From positions 1 through 34,178 of the forward strand of contig JAMPXI010000014.1 in the NCBI GenBank assembly GCA_023701265.1: a DNA stretch of 34,178 bases, written 5' to 3'. Origin of the DNA: Desulfuromonadales bacterium (GTDB lineage: Bacteria > Desulfobacterota > Desulfuromonadia > Desulfuromonadales > BM103). Every line of letters starts with the position of its first letter. The first letter of the stretch is position 1. Below, in pieces: positions 7,843-14,592 of this stretch. The notes under the pieces were generated by a model. That model saw only the letters and a program-made list of their open reading frames with translations. It had not been told where the DNA came from and searched no databases. The position numbers and the translations under genes are program-made.

Positions 7843-9147
7843 TCAGTTGGTGCGGAGCGCCGCGGAGCCGGTCGAGTCGCCGGCCACCTGGGTGGAACGG
7901 TCGGCCAGTTGGGCCAGCATCGTCATCGCCTGGGTTCTGAATGCCGCCAGATTGGCCTTGGAAATCGGCTCGGCGGCGATGCTGCGCACCTTGTTCGGAT
8001 TGATTGGCGCTCCGTTGCGGGTCATCCGGTAGCACAGATGCGGGCCGGTGGCCAACCCGGTGCTCCCCACGTAGCCGATCACCTGCCCCTGGGCAACCCT
8101 TCCCCCCTGGCGAATCTTGCCGTGCCTGCTCATGTGCAGGTACATGGTTTCGTAGCCGTTATTGTGGCGGATCTTCACGAAGTTGCCATTCCCTCCGGAG
8201 TGACTCTTGGCAATCACCGTGCCGTCGCCGACGCTGCGGATCGGGGTGCCGGTGGGGGCCGCATAGTCGATGGCGGGATGGGCGCGCCAGGTCTTGGCGA
8301 TCGGGTGGAAACGGCGCATGGTGAAGCCGGAAGAGATGCGGCTGAACTCCAATGGCGCGCGCAGAAACTGCTGGCGGCGGCTCTGGCCGTCCGGGGCGTA
8401 GTAGGCTTCCGGTCGAGTGCCATCCCTGAAGCGGATCGCCTGGTAGGTCTGCCTCTGGTTGGTAAACTCGGCGGCAAGCAGGCGTCCGTAGCCGGCCGGT
8501 TTGCCGTCGCGATAGCGTTTTTCGACCAGGGCCTGGAACGAATCGCCCTCACGGATATCAAGGATGAAATCGACGTCGTAGGCAAAAATATCAGCGAGCA
8601 GCAGCGCCAGACTGTCCTCCTCGCCGATGCTGTTGATCGTTTCGAACAGGCTGGAGTTGATCACGCCGCGGACCCGCTCGGTCCTGACCTCATAGGGGAT
8701 CGGCACGCGCGAAACGTGGAAATCTTCGCCCCTGCGGGTAATGATCAGCTGCTCGTCGCGATTGATGTCGTACTCGAAGCGATCGAACGTGTCGCCGGTG
8801 ACGCAGACCTGGTAGGGTTGCCCGGCACACAGGTCTTTCGGGGAAAAGTACGGGCGGATCTTCTGCGTCAGTTCGTGGGTCTCCTGGGCCGGCAGATAGC
8901 GGCCGAACAGGGCCCCGAGGGTTTCTCCGGAAACGATCGAACTGCGGATCACCCGCTGCCGGATTTCCGGAGCCGGGGGTGGCTCCGGAGGCGGGGGCGG
9001 ATTTATTGCCCGGTAAATTTCAGGTCCGGCCAGCAGAAGCAGCACGCCCAGGAGCGACGCTGCACCGAAGGCAATCCACCGTTTGCGCCGGGAGCGGGGC
9101 GGCGGGTCGGGAACGATCTGGTCGGGGTGTTGAAAATCGAAATCCAC
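7843..9147 (-). CDS. M23 family (MepM-like) peptidoglycan endopeptidase, membrane anchored
   Basis: About 434 residues. A basic stretch (RSRRKRW) and one membrane helix near residues 25-42 place the rest in the periplasm, followed by a Pro-rich linker, an OapA/LysM-like region and a C-terminal LytM/M23 domain. The HxxxD zinc motif is present as HPAID (His290, Asp294). The usual HxH motif reads GPHLCYR: His370 is kept but the second zinc His is Cys372. The GTG at 9147, with AGGA nine bases upstream, is preferred. An in-frame TTG at 9174 sits directly behind a 9-bp hairpin that would block initiation. It leads the M23-MshEN-AcpH operon. Expected role is cleavage of peptide crosslinks for cell-wall growth, if Cys can act as the ligand. 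Confidence 0.88.
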   Translation of the reverse strand: MDFDFQHPDQIVPDPPPRSRRKRWIAFGAASLLGVLLLLAGPEIYRAINPPPPPEPPPAPEIRQRVIRSSIVSGETLGALFGRYLPAQETHELTQKIRPYFSPKDLCAGQPYQVCVTGDTFDRFEYDINRDEQLIITRRGEDFHVSRVPIPYEVRTERVRGVINSSLFETINSIGEEDSLALLLADIFAYDVDFILDIREGDSFQALVEKRYRDGKPAGYGRLLAAEFTNQRQTYQAIRFRDGTRPEAYYAPDGQSRRQQFLRAPLEFSRISSGFTMRRFHPIAKTWRAHPAIDYAAPTGTPIRSVGDGTVIAKSHSGGNGNFVKIRHNNGYETMYLHMSRHGKIRQGGRVAQGQVIGYVGSTGLATGPHLCYRMTRNGAPINPNKVRSIAAEPISKANLAAFRTQAMTMLAQLADRSTQVAGDSTGSAALRTN

Positions 9148-9175
9148 GCGGGCGTATCCTGGCAGAGATGTCAAT

Positions 9176-9199
9176 CCGGGGGATGCTGCGATCCCCCGG
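9176..9199. other. Perfect 9-bp hairpin upstream of the M23 gene
   Basis: CCGGGGGAT (9176-9184) pairs with ATCCCCCGG (9191-9199) around GCTGCG. There is no T run on either strand, so it does not look like a terminator. It falls in the leader of the M23 gene on the minus strand and in the divergent space before the M20 gene. Confidence 0.6.
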
Positions 9200-9351
9200 C
9201 AAGTCTTTTATGCTAGCAGGGCGGCCGCTAACTTGTCCAGACGATTGACCGCTGCCGCGCATGTCGTTTCACTTGCCAGAAGTGCCGTGATGGGCTACTA
9301 AAGAAAAGATGGCAAAAGGGGCGCGAAGCCCTTGCCGGGGGAGGGATGTAC

Positions 9352-10488
9352 ATGATCAATCGGCAACGCCTGTCTGATGAATTTGCCCGTCTGGCGGCAA
9401 TCACCAGCCCGCCGCTGCGCGAGCGGGCTATCGCCAGCTATCTCGCCGAGCGCCTGACTGCACTCGGTGCCGAGATCCTCTTCGATCGGGCCGATCAGGC
9501 CACCGGCGGTGAGATTGGCAACCTGATCGCACATTTCCCGGCAGCCGGCAGAGACGGTGATCCGCTGCTGATGTCGGTGCACATGGATACCGTCGACCCC
9601 ATCGGAGAGGTGGTGCCGGTGCTCAACGACGGGGTCTTCACCAGCGCGTCGGGGACGATTCTCGGTGCTGACGACAAGGCCGGGATCGCCGAACTGATCG
9701 AGGCGCTGGAGGTGGTGCGCGAGCAGGGAATTCCCCGCGGGCCGCTGGAGGTGGTCGTGACCATTGCCGAGGAGATCGGGCTGGTCGGCGCCAAGCACCT
9801 CGACTACAGCTTGCTGCGAGCCCGTCATGGCTTTGCCCTCGACACCACCGGCATGGGGCACATGGTGCTGCGCGCTCCGGGGGCCAACCGCATCAGGGTC
9901 GAGATCCTTGGGCGCGAGTCTCACGCCGGGGTGGCCCCGGAACAGGGGGTGTCGGCGATCCAGACGGCCGCCCTGGCCCTGGCGGAGATGAAGCTCGGCC
10001 GGATCGACTTCGAGACGACCGCCAACTTCGGCAAAATCGAAGGGGGGGTGGCGTGCAACATCGTACCGGGACGGGTCTCCCTCGAAGGGGAGGCGCGCAG
10101 TCACGATTCAGCGAAACTTGAGTTACAGACCGCGCACATGGTCGCCTGCTTTGAGCGCGCCGCCGATGCCACGACCCGCACCATCGGCAGCGAGCGTGTC
10201 CGGCCGCAGTTGCAAATCGACATCCAGTCCGACTATCCGCGCATGATGGTGGAGGAGGACGCTCCGGTCGTGCGTCTGGCTCAGGCGGCTGCGGCGGCTG
10301 TCGGTCAGGATCTGACGATCAAGCTCGGCGGCGGCGGATCGGACGCCAATATCTTCAACGCGCAAGGTATTGAGACGATTATCCTCGCCACCGGCATGCG
10401 CGACGTCCACTCCCCCAAGGAGAGTGTAACGGTTGACGATATGGTCACGGTGGCGGAGTTGCTGGTGGAGATCCTCAGGCGAGCGTAG
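9352..10488 (+). CDS. M20 family zinc peptidase (PepT-like)
   Basis: A 378-residue di-zinc aminopeptidase of the M20B/PepT group. Motifs are HMDTVDP (His77, Asp79), GADDKAG (105-111, bridging Asp) and AEEIGL (catalytic Glu about 140-141). A dimerisation domain follows, with GRESHAGVAPEQG, and a late GGGSDAN/HSPKE segment supplies the last ligand. The start at 9352 is chosen because GGGGGAGGG ends at 9345, six bases upstream; the ATG at 9346 abuts it. By family it acts on short cytoplasmic peptides, removing N-terminal residues. The stop TAG (10486-10488) lies inside a GTAG-type hairpin repeat. An aminotransferase gene follows 70 bp later, which may form an amino-acid salvage unit. Confidence 0.9.
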   Translation: MINRQRLSDEFARLAAITSPPLRERAIASYLAERLTALGAEILFDRADQATGGEIGNLIAHFPAAGRDGDPLLMSVHMDTVDPIGEVVPVLNDGVFTSASGTILGADDKAGIAELIEALEVVREQGIPRGPLEVVVTIAEEIGLVGAKHLDYSLLRARHGFALDTTGMGHMVLRAPGANRIRVEILGRESHAGVAPEQGVSAIQTAALALAEMKLGRIDFETTANFGKIEGGVACNIVPGRVSLEGEARSHDSAKLELQTAHMVACFERAADATTRTIGSERVRPQLQIDIQSDYPRMMVEEDAPVVRLAQAAAAAVGQDLTIKLGGGGSDANIFNAQGIETIILATGMRDVHSPKESVTVDDMVTVAELLVEILRRA

Positions 10489-10507
10489 GGGCGGACGCCG
10501 TCCGCCC
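10485..10507 (+). repeat. GTAG-headed hairpin repeat 1 (REP-like)
   Basis: The head GTAG leads into the stem GGGCGGAC (10489-10496), a three-base loop, and GTCCGCCC (10500-10507). The TAG of the head is the stop codon of the M20 peptidase gene. Same architecture (8-bp stem, 3-base loop) as the copy at 28585-28607. Confidence 0.85.
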
Positions 10508-10558
10508 AGGGTGCATGCCTGCGCCACTACAATTCAACAAGAGCGGTTTGTAGATATC

Positions 10559-11728
10559 ATGCGTTTTTCCCCCAACATCGAATCCGTCCCGTTTCCGCCG
10601 ATCAGTGCCGTCAAGGAGTGGATCACCGGGCGGACTTTTACGGCGGAGCGGCCGTTGGTCGATCTTTGCCAGGCGGTTCCCGATTTTTCACCCGCCCCGG
10701 AGTTGATCGAGCAACTCAAGCCGCTGCTCGACGACCCTCAGACTTCGAAATATTCGCCTGACGAGGGGCTCCCCGAAGTGCGTGAAGCAGTATCTGCATG
10801 GCTCACTCGCCGCTACGGGAACGGCCCGGCCACCGCCGAGGTCTGCCTGACCATCGGCGCCAGCCAGGCATTCTGGTTGGCACTGCTGACGCTCTGCCGC
10901 GCCGGCGACGAGGTGATTTTGCAACTGCCTGCCTATTTCGATCACCCGATGGCGCTCGGGTCGTTAGGCGTTGTGCCGGTCTACGCCCCCTTCAATGAGA
11001 GCCGTGGCGGCATTCCCGACCCGACGGTGATCGAAGCGTTGGTCACACCGCGCACCCGCGTCCTGTTGCTGGTCACGCCGAGCAATCCGACCGGCGCGGT
11101 CATCCCGCCGGCGGTCATCGATGAACTCTTCGACCTGGCCAGGCGTCATGACATCGCCCTGCTCCTCGATGAGACTTACAACGCCTTTCTCCCCCCGGGA
11201 CCGTCTCCTCACAGCCTGTTCGGCGAAGCAGGCTGGCAGAAGCACTTCATTCATATCGCTTCCTTCGGCAAGACCTTTGCCCTGACCGGCTACCGCGCCG
11301 GTGCGTTGATCGCCGGAACGGAGGTGATCCACCAGGCGTTGAAGATCCAGGACACCATGGCAGTCTGTCAACCGCGCCTGACCCAGCACGCCATCCGTTT
11401 CGGTTGTGAACAGCTGGATCACTGGGTGACGGCCAACGCGGCCATGATGCAGCGCCGCCATGATCACTTTGTCGAGATATTCGATGCCCCGGGCAACCCC
11501 TTCAAACGGGTGGCAAGCGGTGCCTTCTTTGCCTGGGTGCGTCATCCCTGGTCGGAGCTCTCCGGGTGGGCCGCGGCGCGGCGCCTGGCTATGGAGGCCG
11601 ATCTGGTCTGCCTGCCCGGCGAGGCGTTTGGCCCGGGGATGGAACCGTACTTGCGGCTGGCCTTCGGCAATCTGCCGGATGCCCGGATCCCGGTCGCCGT
11701 TGAACGTTTTCGACAATTTCCCCTATGA
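10559..11728 (+). CDS. Class I/II PLP-dependent aminotransferase
   Basis: A 389-residue fold-type I aminotransferase. The PLP lysine is Lys238 in ASFGKTFALTGYRAG; the cofactor-ring Asp is in LLLDETYN and the substrate-carboxylate Arg in YLRLAFG near the C-terminus. SNPTGAVIP and YSPDEGLPEVREAVSAWL are further class I landmarks. The ATG at 10559 begins MRFSPNIESVPFPPI; the open frame continues upstream through the repeat but is not protein-like there. The ribosome site is weak (GAGCGG). The amino-acid substrate cannot be told from the sequence; the closest general pattern is aspartate/aromatic-type transaminases. It probably shares a transcript with the M20 peptidase. Confidence 0.9.
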   Translation: MRFSPNIESVPFPPISAVKEWITGRTFTAERPLVDLCQAVPDFSPAPELIEQLKPLLDDPQTSKYSPDEGLPEVREAVSAWLTRRYGNGPATAEVCLTIGASQAFWLALLTLCRAGDEVILQLPAYFDHPMALGSLGVVPVYAPFNESRGGIPDPTVIEALVTPRTRVLLLVTPSNPTGAVIPPAVIDELFDLARRHDIALLLDETYNAFLPPGPSPHSLFGEAGWQKHFIHIASFGKTFALTGYRAGALIAGTEVIHQALKIQDTMAVCQPRLTQHAIRFGCEQLDHWVTANAAMMQRRHDHFVEIFDAPGNPFKRVASGAFFAWVRHPWSELSGWAAARRLAMEADLVCLPGEAFGPGMEPYLRLAFGNLPDARIPVAVERFRQFPL

Positions 11729-11794
11729 GTTTGTCCCGTAGCAATTCGTTCAAGTTTTTGCGTAGAAACACCTGCGATTTACCTGGAAATAGTT

Positions 11795-11823
11795 CTGTCA
11801 ACAACACCCATTTCTGTTATAAT
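11795..11823 (+). promoter_or_regulatory. Predicted extended -10 promoter of the yeeE-tusA-kinase operon
   Basis: TGTTATAAT (11815-11823) is a perfect TATAAT with the TGn extension. A weak -35, CTGTCA (11795-11800), lies 17 bases upstream. The region is AT-rich compared with its surroundings and is 38 bases upstream of the operon's first start codon. Confidence 0.65.
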
Positions 11824-11860
11824 TAAACGTAAATCAGCAGCAGAAAAGGGGTGCCACTCC

Positions 11861-12976
11861 TTGGAGGCAAGTGCGCTGATCGCACTGACAACCTCGCTGA
11901 CGGTCGGCCTGGCGGCAGGTTTCTGCATGCACCGCTCGGACTTCTGTCTGGCCGGAGCGTTCCGCGACCTGTTCCTGTTCAGGGATGGCCGGCGGCTGCG
12001 CGCCCTGGTACTGCTGGTGACGGCAAGCGCCGTGCTGTTCGAACTGGCCCGCGTAACCGGAGTTCTCCCCTACTATCCGTTCCCCTGGTTTGCCCCCCCT
12101 GCAACAATCAACCTGATCGGCGGCTGCCTGTTCGGCATCGGCATGGTGCTGGCCGGCGGCTGCGTGGTCGGTGTCCTCTACAAACTGGGCGGCGGCAGTC
12201 TGCCGGCGGCCGTGGCCTTCCTCGGACTGCTGGCCGGCAGTGCCCTGTACGCCGAGATCCACCCGGTCTGGATCCTGCTGGCAAAGGCCGGCACCTGGCA
12301 CGACCGCGCGGCGACTCTTCCCCAGTTGACCGGCGTGGCGCCGGGATGGTGGGCCGCTGGCGTGGCGATTGTCGGCGGTTGGTTCTGTTGGCGGTGGTGG
12401 CGTCAGGGGCTTTGGCGCACGCCGATGCAACAGGCCGAAGGATACCTGCCGCTATGGGTGACGGCACTGGTGCTGGCCGGGCTCGGCCTGCTGTCGGTCC
12501 TGGGCACTGGCATGCCTATGGGGGTGACCACCTCCTATGCTAAATTTGCGGCGTTCCTCGAAGAGCTCATCGCCCCCGGTCATGTTGCGCAGGTTGCCTA
12601 CTTTACCGCCCAACCGATCCTCTATACCCTGCCACACGGCGGCCCACAGCTGGCCGGGGGTGGCGGACCGGTGCTCGACGTGGTCGCGCTGATCCAGTTC
12701 CCGCTGATTGCCGGCATCATTCTCGGCGCCCTGATTTCTGCTCTGCTGCTCAGGGAGTTCCATCCCCGTTGGCAAATGCCGGGACGCCAGGTCTTGATGG
12801 TTTTCGCCGGCGGTGTCATCATGGCCCTTGGTTCGCGCATGGCCCCGGGGTGCAACGTCTGGCACCTGCTCGGTGGCCTGCCGCTGTTGACCATGCAGAG
12901 TCTGCTGTTCCTGGCCGGATTGTTTCCCGGCGCCTGGTTGGGCGGGCGTCTGTTCCTGCGTTGGACCACACCGTGA
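11861..12976 (+). CDS. YeeE/YedE family sulfur-compound transporter (TsuA-like)
   Basis: A 371-residue polytopic inner-membrane protein with about nine to ten hydrophobic helices. It has the family's internal pseudo-repeat: CMHRSDFCLAGAFRD (Cys22, Cys29), GGCLFGIGMVLAGGCVVG (Cys89, Cys101), and GSRMAPGCNVWHLLGG (Cys331). In the characterised member TsuA, pore cysteines relay thiosulfate, and TusA-like partners accept it in the cytoplasm. The start is a TTG at 11861 with an AAAGGGG element upstream. It is the first gene of a three-gene operon with a TusA-like protein (17 bp gap) and a histidine kinase. Transport of thiosulfate or a related sulfur compound is inferred from family and partner. 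Confidence 0.88.
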   Translation: MEASALIALTTSLTVGLAAGFCMHRSDFCLAGAFRDLFLFRDGRRLRALVLLVTASAVLFELARVTGVLPYYPFPWFAPPATINLIGGCLFGIGMVLAGGCVVGVLYKLGGGSLPAAVAFLGLLAGSALYAEIHPVWILLAKAGTWHDRAATLPQLTGVAPGWWAAGVAIVGGWFCWRWWRQGLWRTPMQQAEGYLPLWVTALVLAGLGLLSVLGTGMPMGVTTSYAKFAAFLEELIAPGHVAQVAYFTAQPILYTLPHGGPQLAGGGGPVLDVVALIQFPLIAGIILGALISALLLREFHPRWQMPGRQVLMVFAGGVIMALGSRMAPGCNVWHLLGGLPLLTMQSLLFLAGLFPGAWLGGRLFLRWTTP

Positions 12977-12992
12977 TACGGAGTGCCTGCTC

Positions 12993-13247
12993 ATGACGAT
13001 CGAGAACATCGAACTGGATATCCGCGGTCAGGTTTGTCCCTCCTGCCTATTGTTGACCCTGCGGGATATCAACAAGCATCACAGTGCCTTGAGCGAGGGG
13101 CGTGTCCGCCTGACAGTGCTTATCGACAGCCGCGATGCTACCAGCACCATCCCGCCGGCGGTAAAGAATATGGGATTGGCGGCGCAGGTCGACAAGGTCG
13201 AAGATTATTACCGGGTTGTCATTGCACGGCCAGAGGAGCGTCCGTGA
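12993..13247 (+). CDS. TusA/SirA-like sulfur-carrier protein with CPSC motif
   Basis: An 84-residue protein with the TusA fold signature LDIRGQVCPSCLLLTL. The carrier cysteine is Cys15. Canonical TusA has CPxP, but here the proline is replaced by Cys18, giving a CPxC pair that could form a disulfide or a persulfide relay. ATG 12993 has ACGGAG upstream and follows the YeeE stop by 16 bases. The stop overlaps the kinase start (GTGA), so the two are translationally coupled. The expected role is to take sulfur delivered by the transporter and pass it to cytoplasmic acceptors. Confidence 0.88.
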   Translation: MTIENIELDIRGQVCPSCLLLTLRDINKHHSALSEGRVRLTVLIDSRDATSTIPPAVKNMGLAAQVDKVEDYYRVVIARPEERP

Positions 13248-14551
13248 CCAGTCACGAGCCTTTCAGCGATGTGCCTGAAGTTGAGCGGCTGCGCGCTGAA
13301 AATCAGCGTCTGCAGGCGCTGAACCGGGAAGCTTTCGACTATATCCGCGCCAAGGTCAACGACCTGCTCGATGTCGTCGGCACCCGGACCCTGCGCCCGG
13401 AGGAACTCGACAACCAGAGCCTGGTGGCTCTTGACCCGATCGGCATTGTCGCCACCACCTTCAGGCACGTACTGGAAAATGTGCGCGAGACCAACCGTCA
13501 GTTGCAGATGGCGCACAGCGAAATCCAGACGATCTTTGACACGGTCGGGTCGGCCACGCTGGTTGTGGACCGTCAACGGCGCATCGTTTCGCTCAACCGG
13601 CAAGCCACCAAACTGCTGATCGGTCATGATGGCGATGTGATCGGCCAATGCTGCAACCAGGTTCTCTGTGAGGCCGATCCCGCGCCGGAGGAGTGCGTCT
13701 TTCTGCAGGTCATGAACAGCGGCCGGGAGGCGATCATTCGCGGCAGGCCGCTGCGTGGCCGGTTTTTCGACGTGATTGCCGCGCCGATCTGCGAAGAAGA
13801 CGGACAGATCCTGCACGTGGTCATGGCCTACCATGATGTCACCGAGGCCCGGCAGGTGGAGAAGATGAAGAGCGAGTTTGTCTCGACAGCTGCCCATGAG
13901 TTGCGCTCTCCCTTGGCAACCATCATGGGCTATGCCGACCTGCTGCTCAACGGCCCGGAGCAGCGCCCGGAACAGACGCGCGACTATCTGGGACTGATCC
14001 TCAACCGGTCCGAACATCTGGCGCACATCGTCAGCGATCTGCTCGACATCAGCCGGATCGAGGCGGGCGAGGGACTGAAACTGACCTTTGAGCCGTGCCG
14101 GCTCGACCTGCTCTGTCGGGAGGCGGCCTGGGGCCATGAAGATGCCAGTGACCGGCATCCCATCGAGTTCGATCTGCCGGCCGACGGTGCCGTGGTCGAA
14201 GGGGATCACTACGCCCTCACACAAATTCTCGAGAATCTGCTCAGCAATGCCATCAAGTATTCTCCGCAAGGCGGCACGATCCGGATCGACGTCCGCAATG
14301 AGCCGACTTGCTGCGAACTGGCAGTCGCCGACCACGGAATGGGGATGACGTCCGATCAGATCGAACATGTCTTCGAAAAGTTCTATCGGGCCAACACTTC
14401 CAATACGGGAGTTCCCGGCACCGGCCTGGGGATGACCATCGTCAAGTATCTGGTCGATGCGCATAACGGCCAGATTGCCATCGCCAGCACGCCGGGTGCC
14501 GGCACCACGGTGCGCATCCGCTTCCCCGTCAAGCAACCTATCTCTGAATAG
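13244..14551 (+). CDS. PAS-domain sensor histidine kinase, sulfur-operon linked
   Basis: A 435-residue cytoplasmic kinase starting at a GTG (13244) that overlaps the TusA-like stop by four bases, with GAGGAG upstream. Order: an N-terminal coiled coil (about 9-45), a linker helix, a PAS domain (about 95-205), HisKA with the phospho-acceptor His218 in AAHELRSPLATI, and HATPase with the N box NLLSNAIKYSP (about 330-340) and GTGLGM. No membrane helix is visible. The PAS domain carries four cysteines in a short span (Cys136, Cys137, Cys142, Cys151), a possible redox, persulfide or metal-sensing site. No response regulator gene is adjacent. Its coupling with transporter and sulfur carrier suggests it reports on sulfur import (inference). 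Confidence 0.9.
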   Translation: MTSHEPFSDVPEVERLRAENQRLQALNREAFDYIRAKVNDLLDVVGTRTLRPEELDNQSLVALDPIGIVATTFRHVLENVRETNRQLQMAHSEIQTIFDTVGSATLVVDRQRRIVSLNRQATKLLIGHDGDVIGQCCNQVLCEADPAPEECVFLQVMNSGREAIIRGRPLRGRFFDVIAAPICEEDGQILHVVMAYHDVTEARQVEKMKSEFVSTAAHELRSPLATIMGYADLLLNGPEQRPEQTRDYLGLILNRSEHLAHIVSDLLDISRIEAGEGLKLTFEPCRLDLLCREAAWGHEDASDRHPIEFDLPADGAVVEGDHYALTQILENLLSNAIKYSPQGGTIRIDVRNEPTCCELAVADHGMGMTSDQIEHVFEKFYRANTSNTGVPGTGLGMTIVKYLVDAHNGQIAIASTPGAGTTVRIRFPVKQPISE

Positions 14552-14592
14552 CCCGTCGGTGCAGCTTGGGTTTGCGGCGGGGCTGTGGCAGA

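Noticed and set aside
12983-13243. Upstream extension of the histidine kinase frame across the TusA-like gene
   Set aside because: The TusA-like frame carries the family signature there; the kinase has a GTG with GAGGAG at 13244 and the GTGA overlap is a standard coupling.
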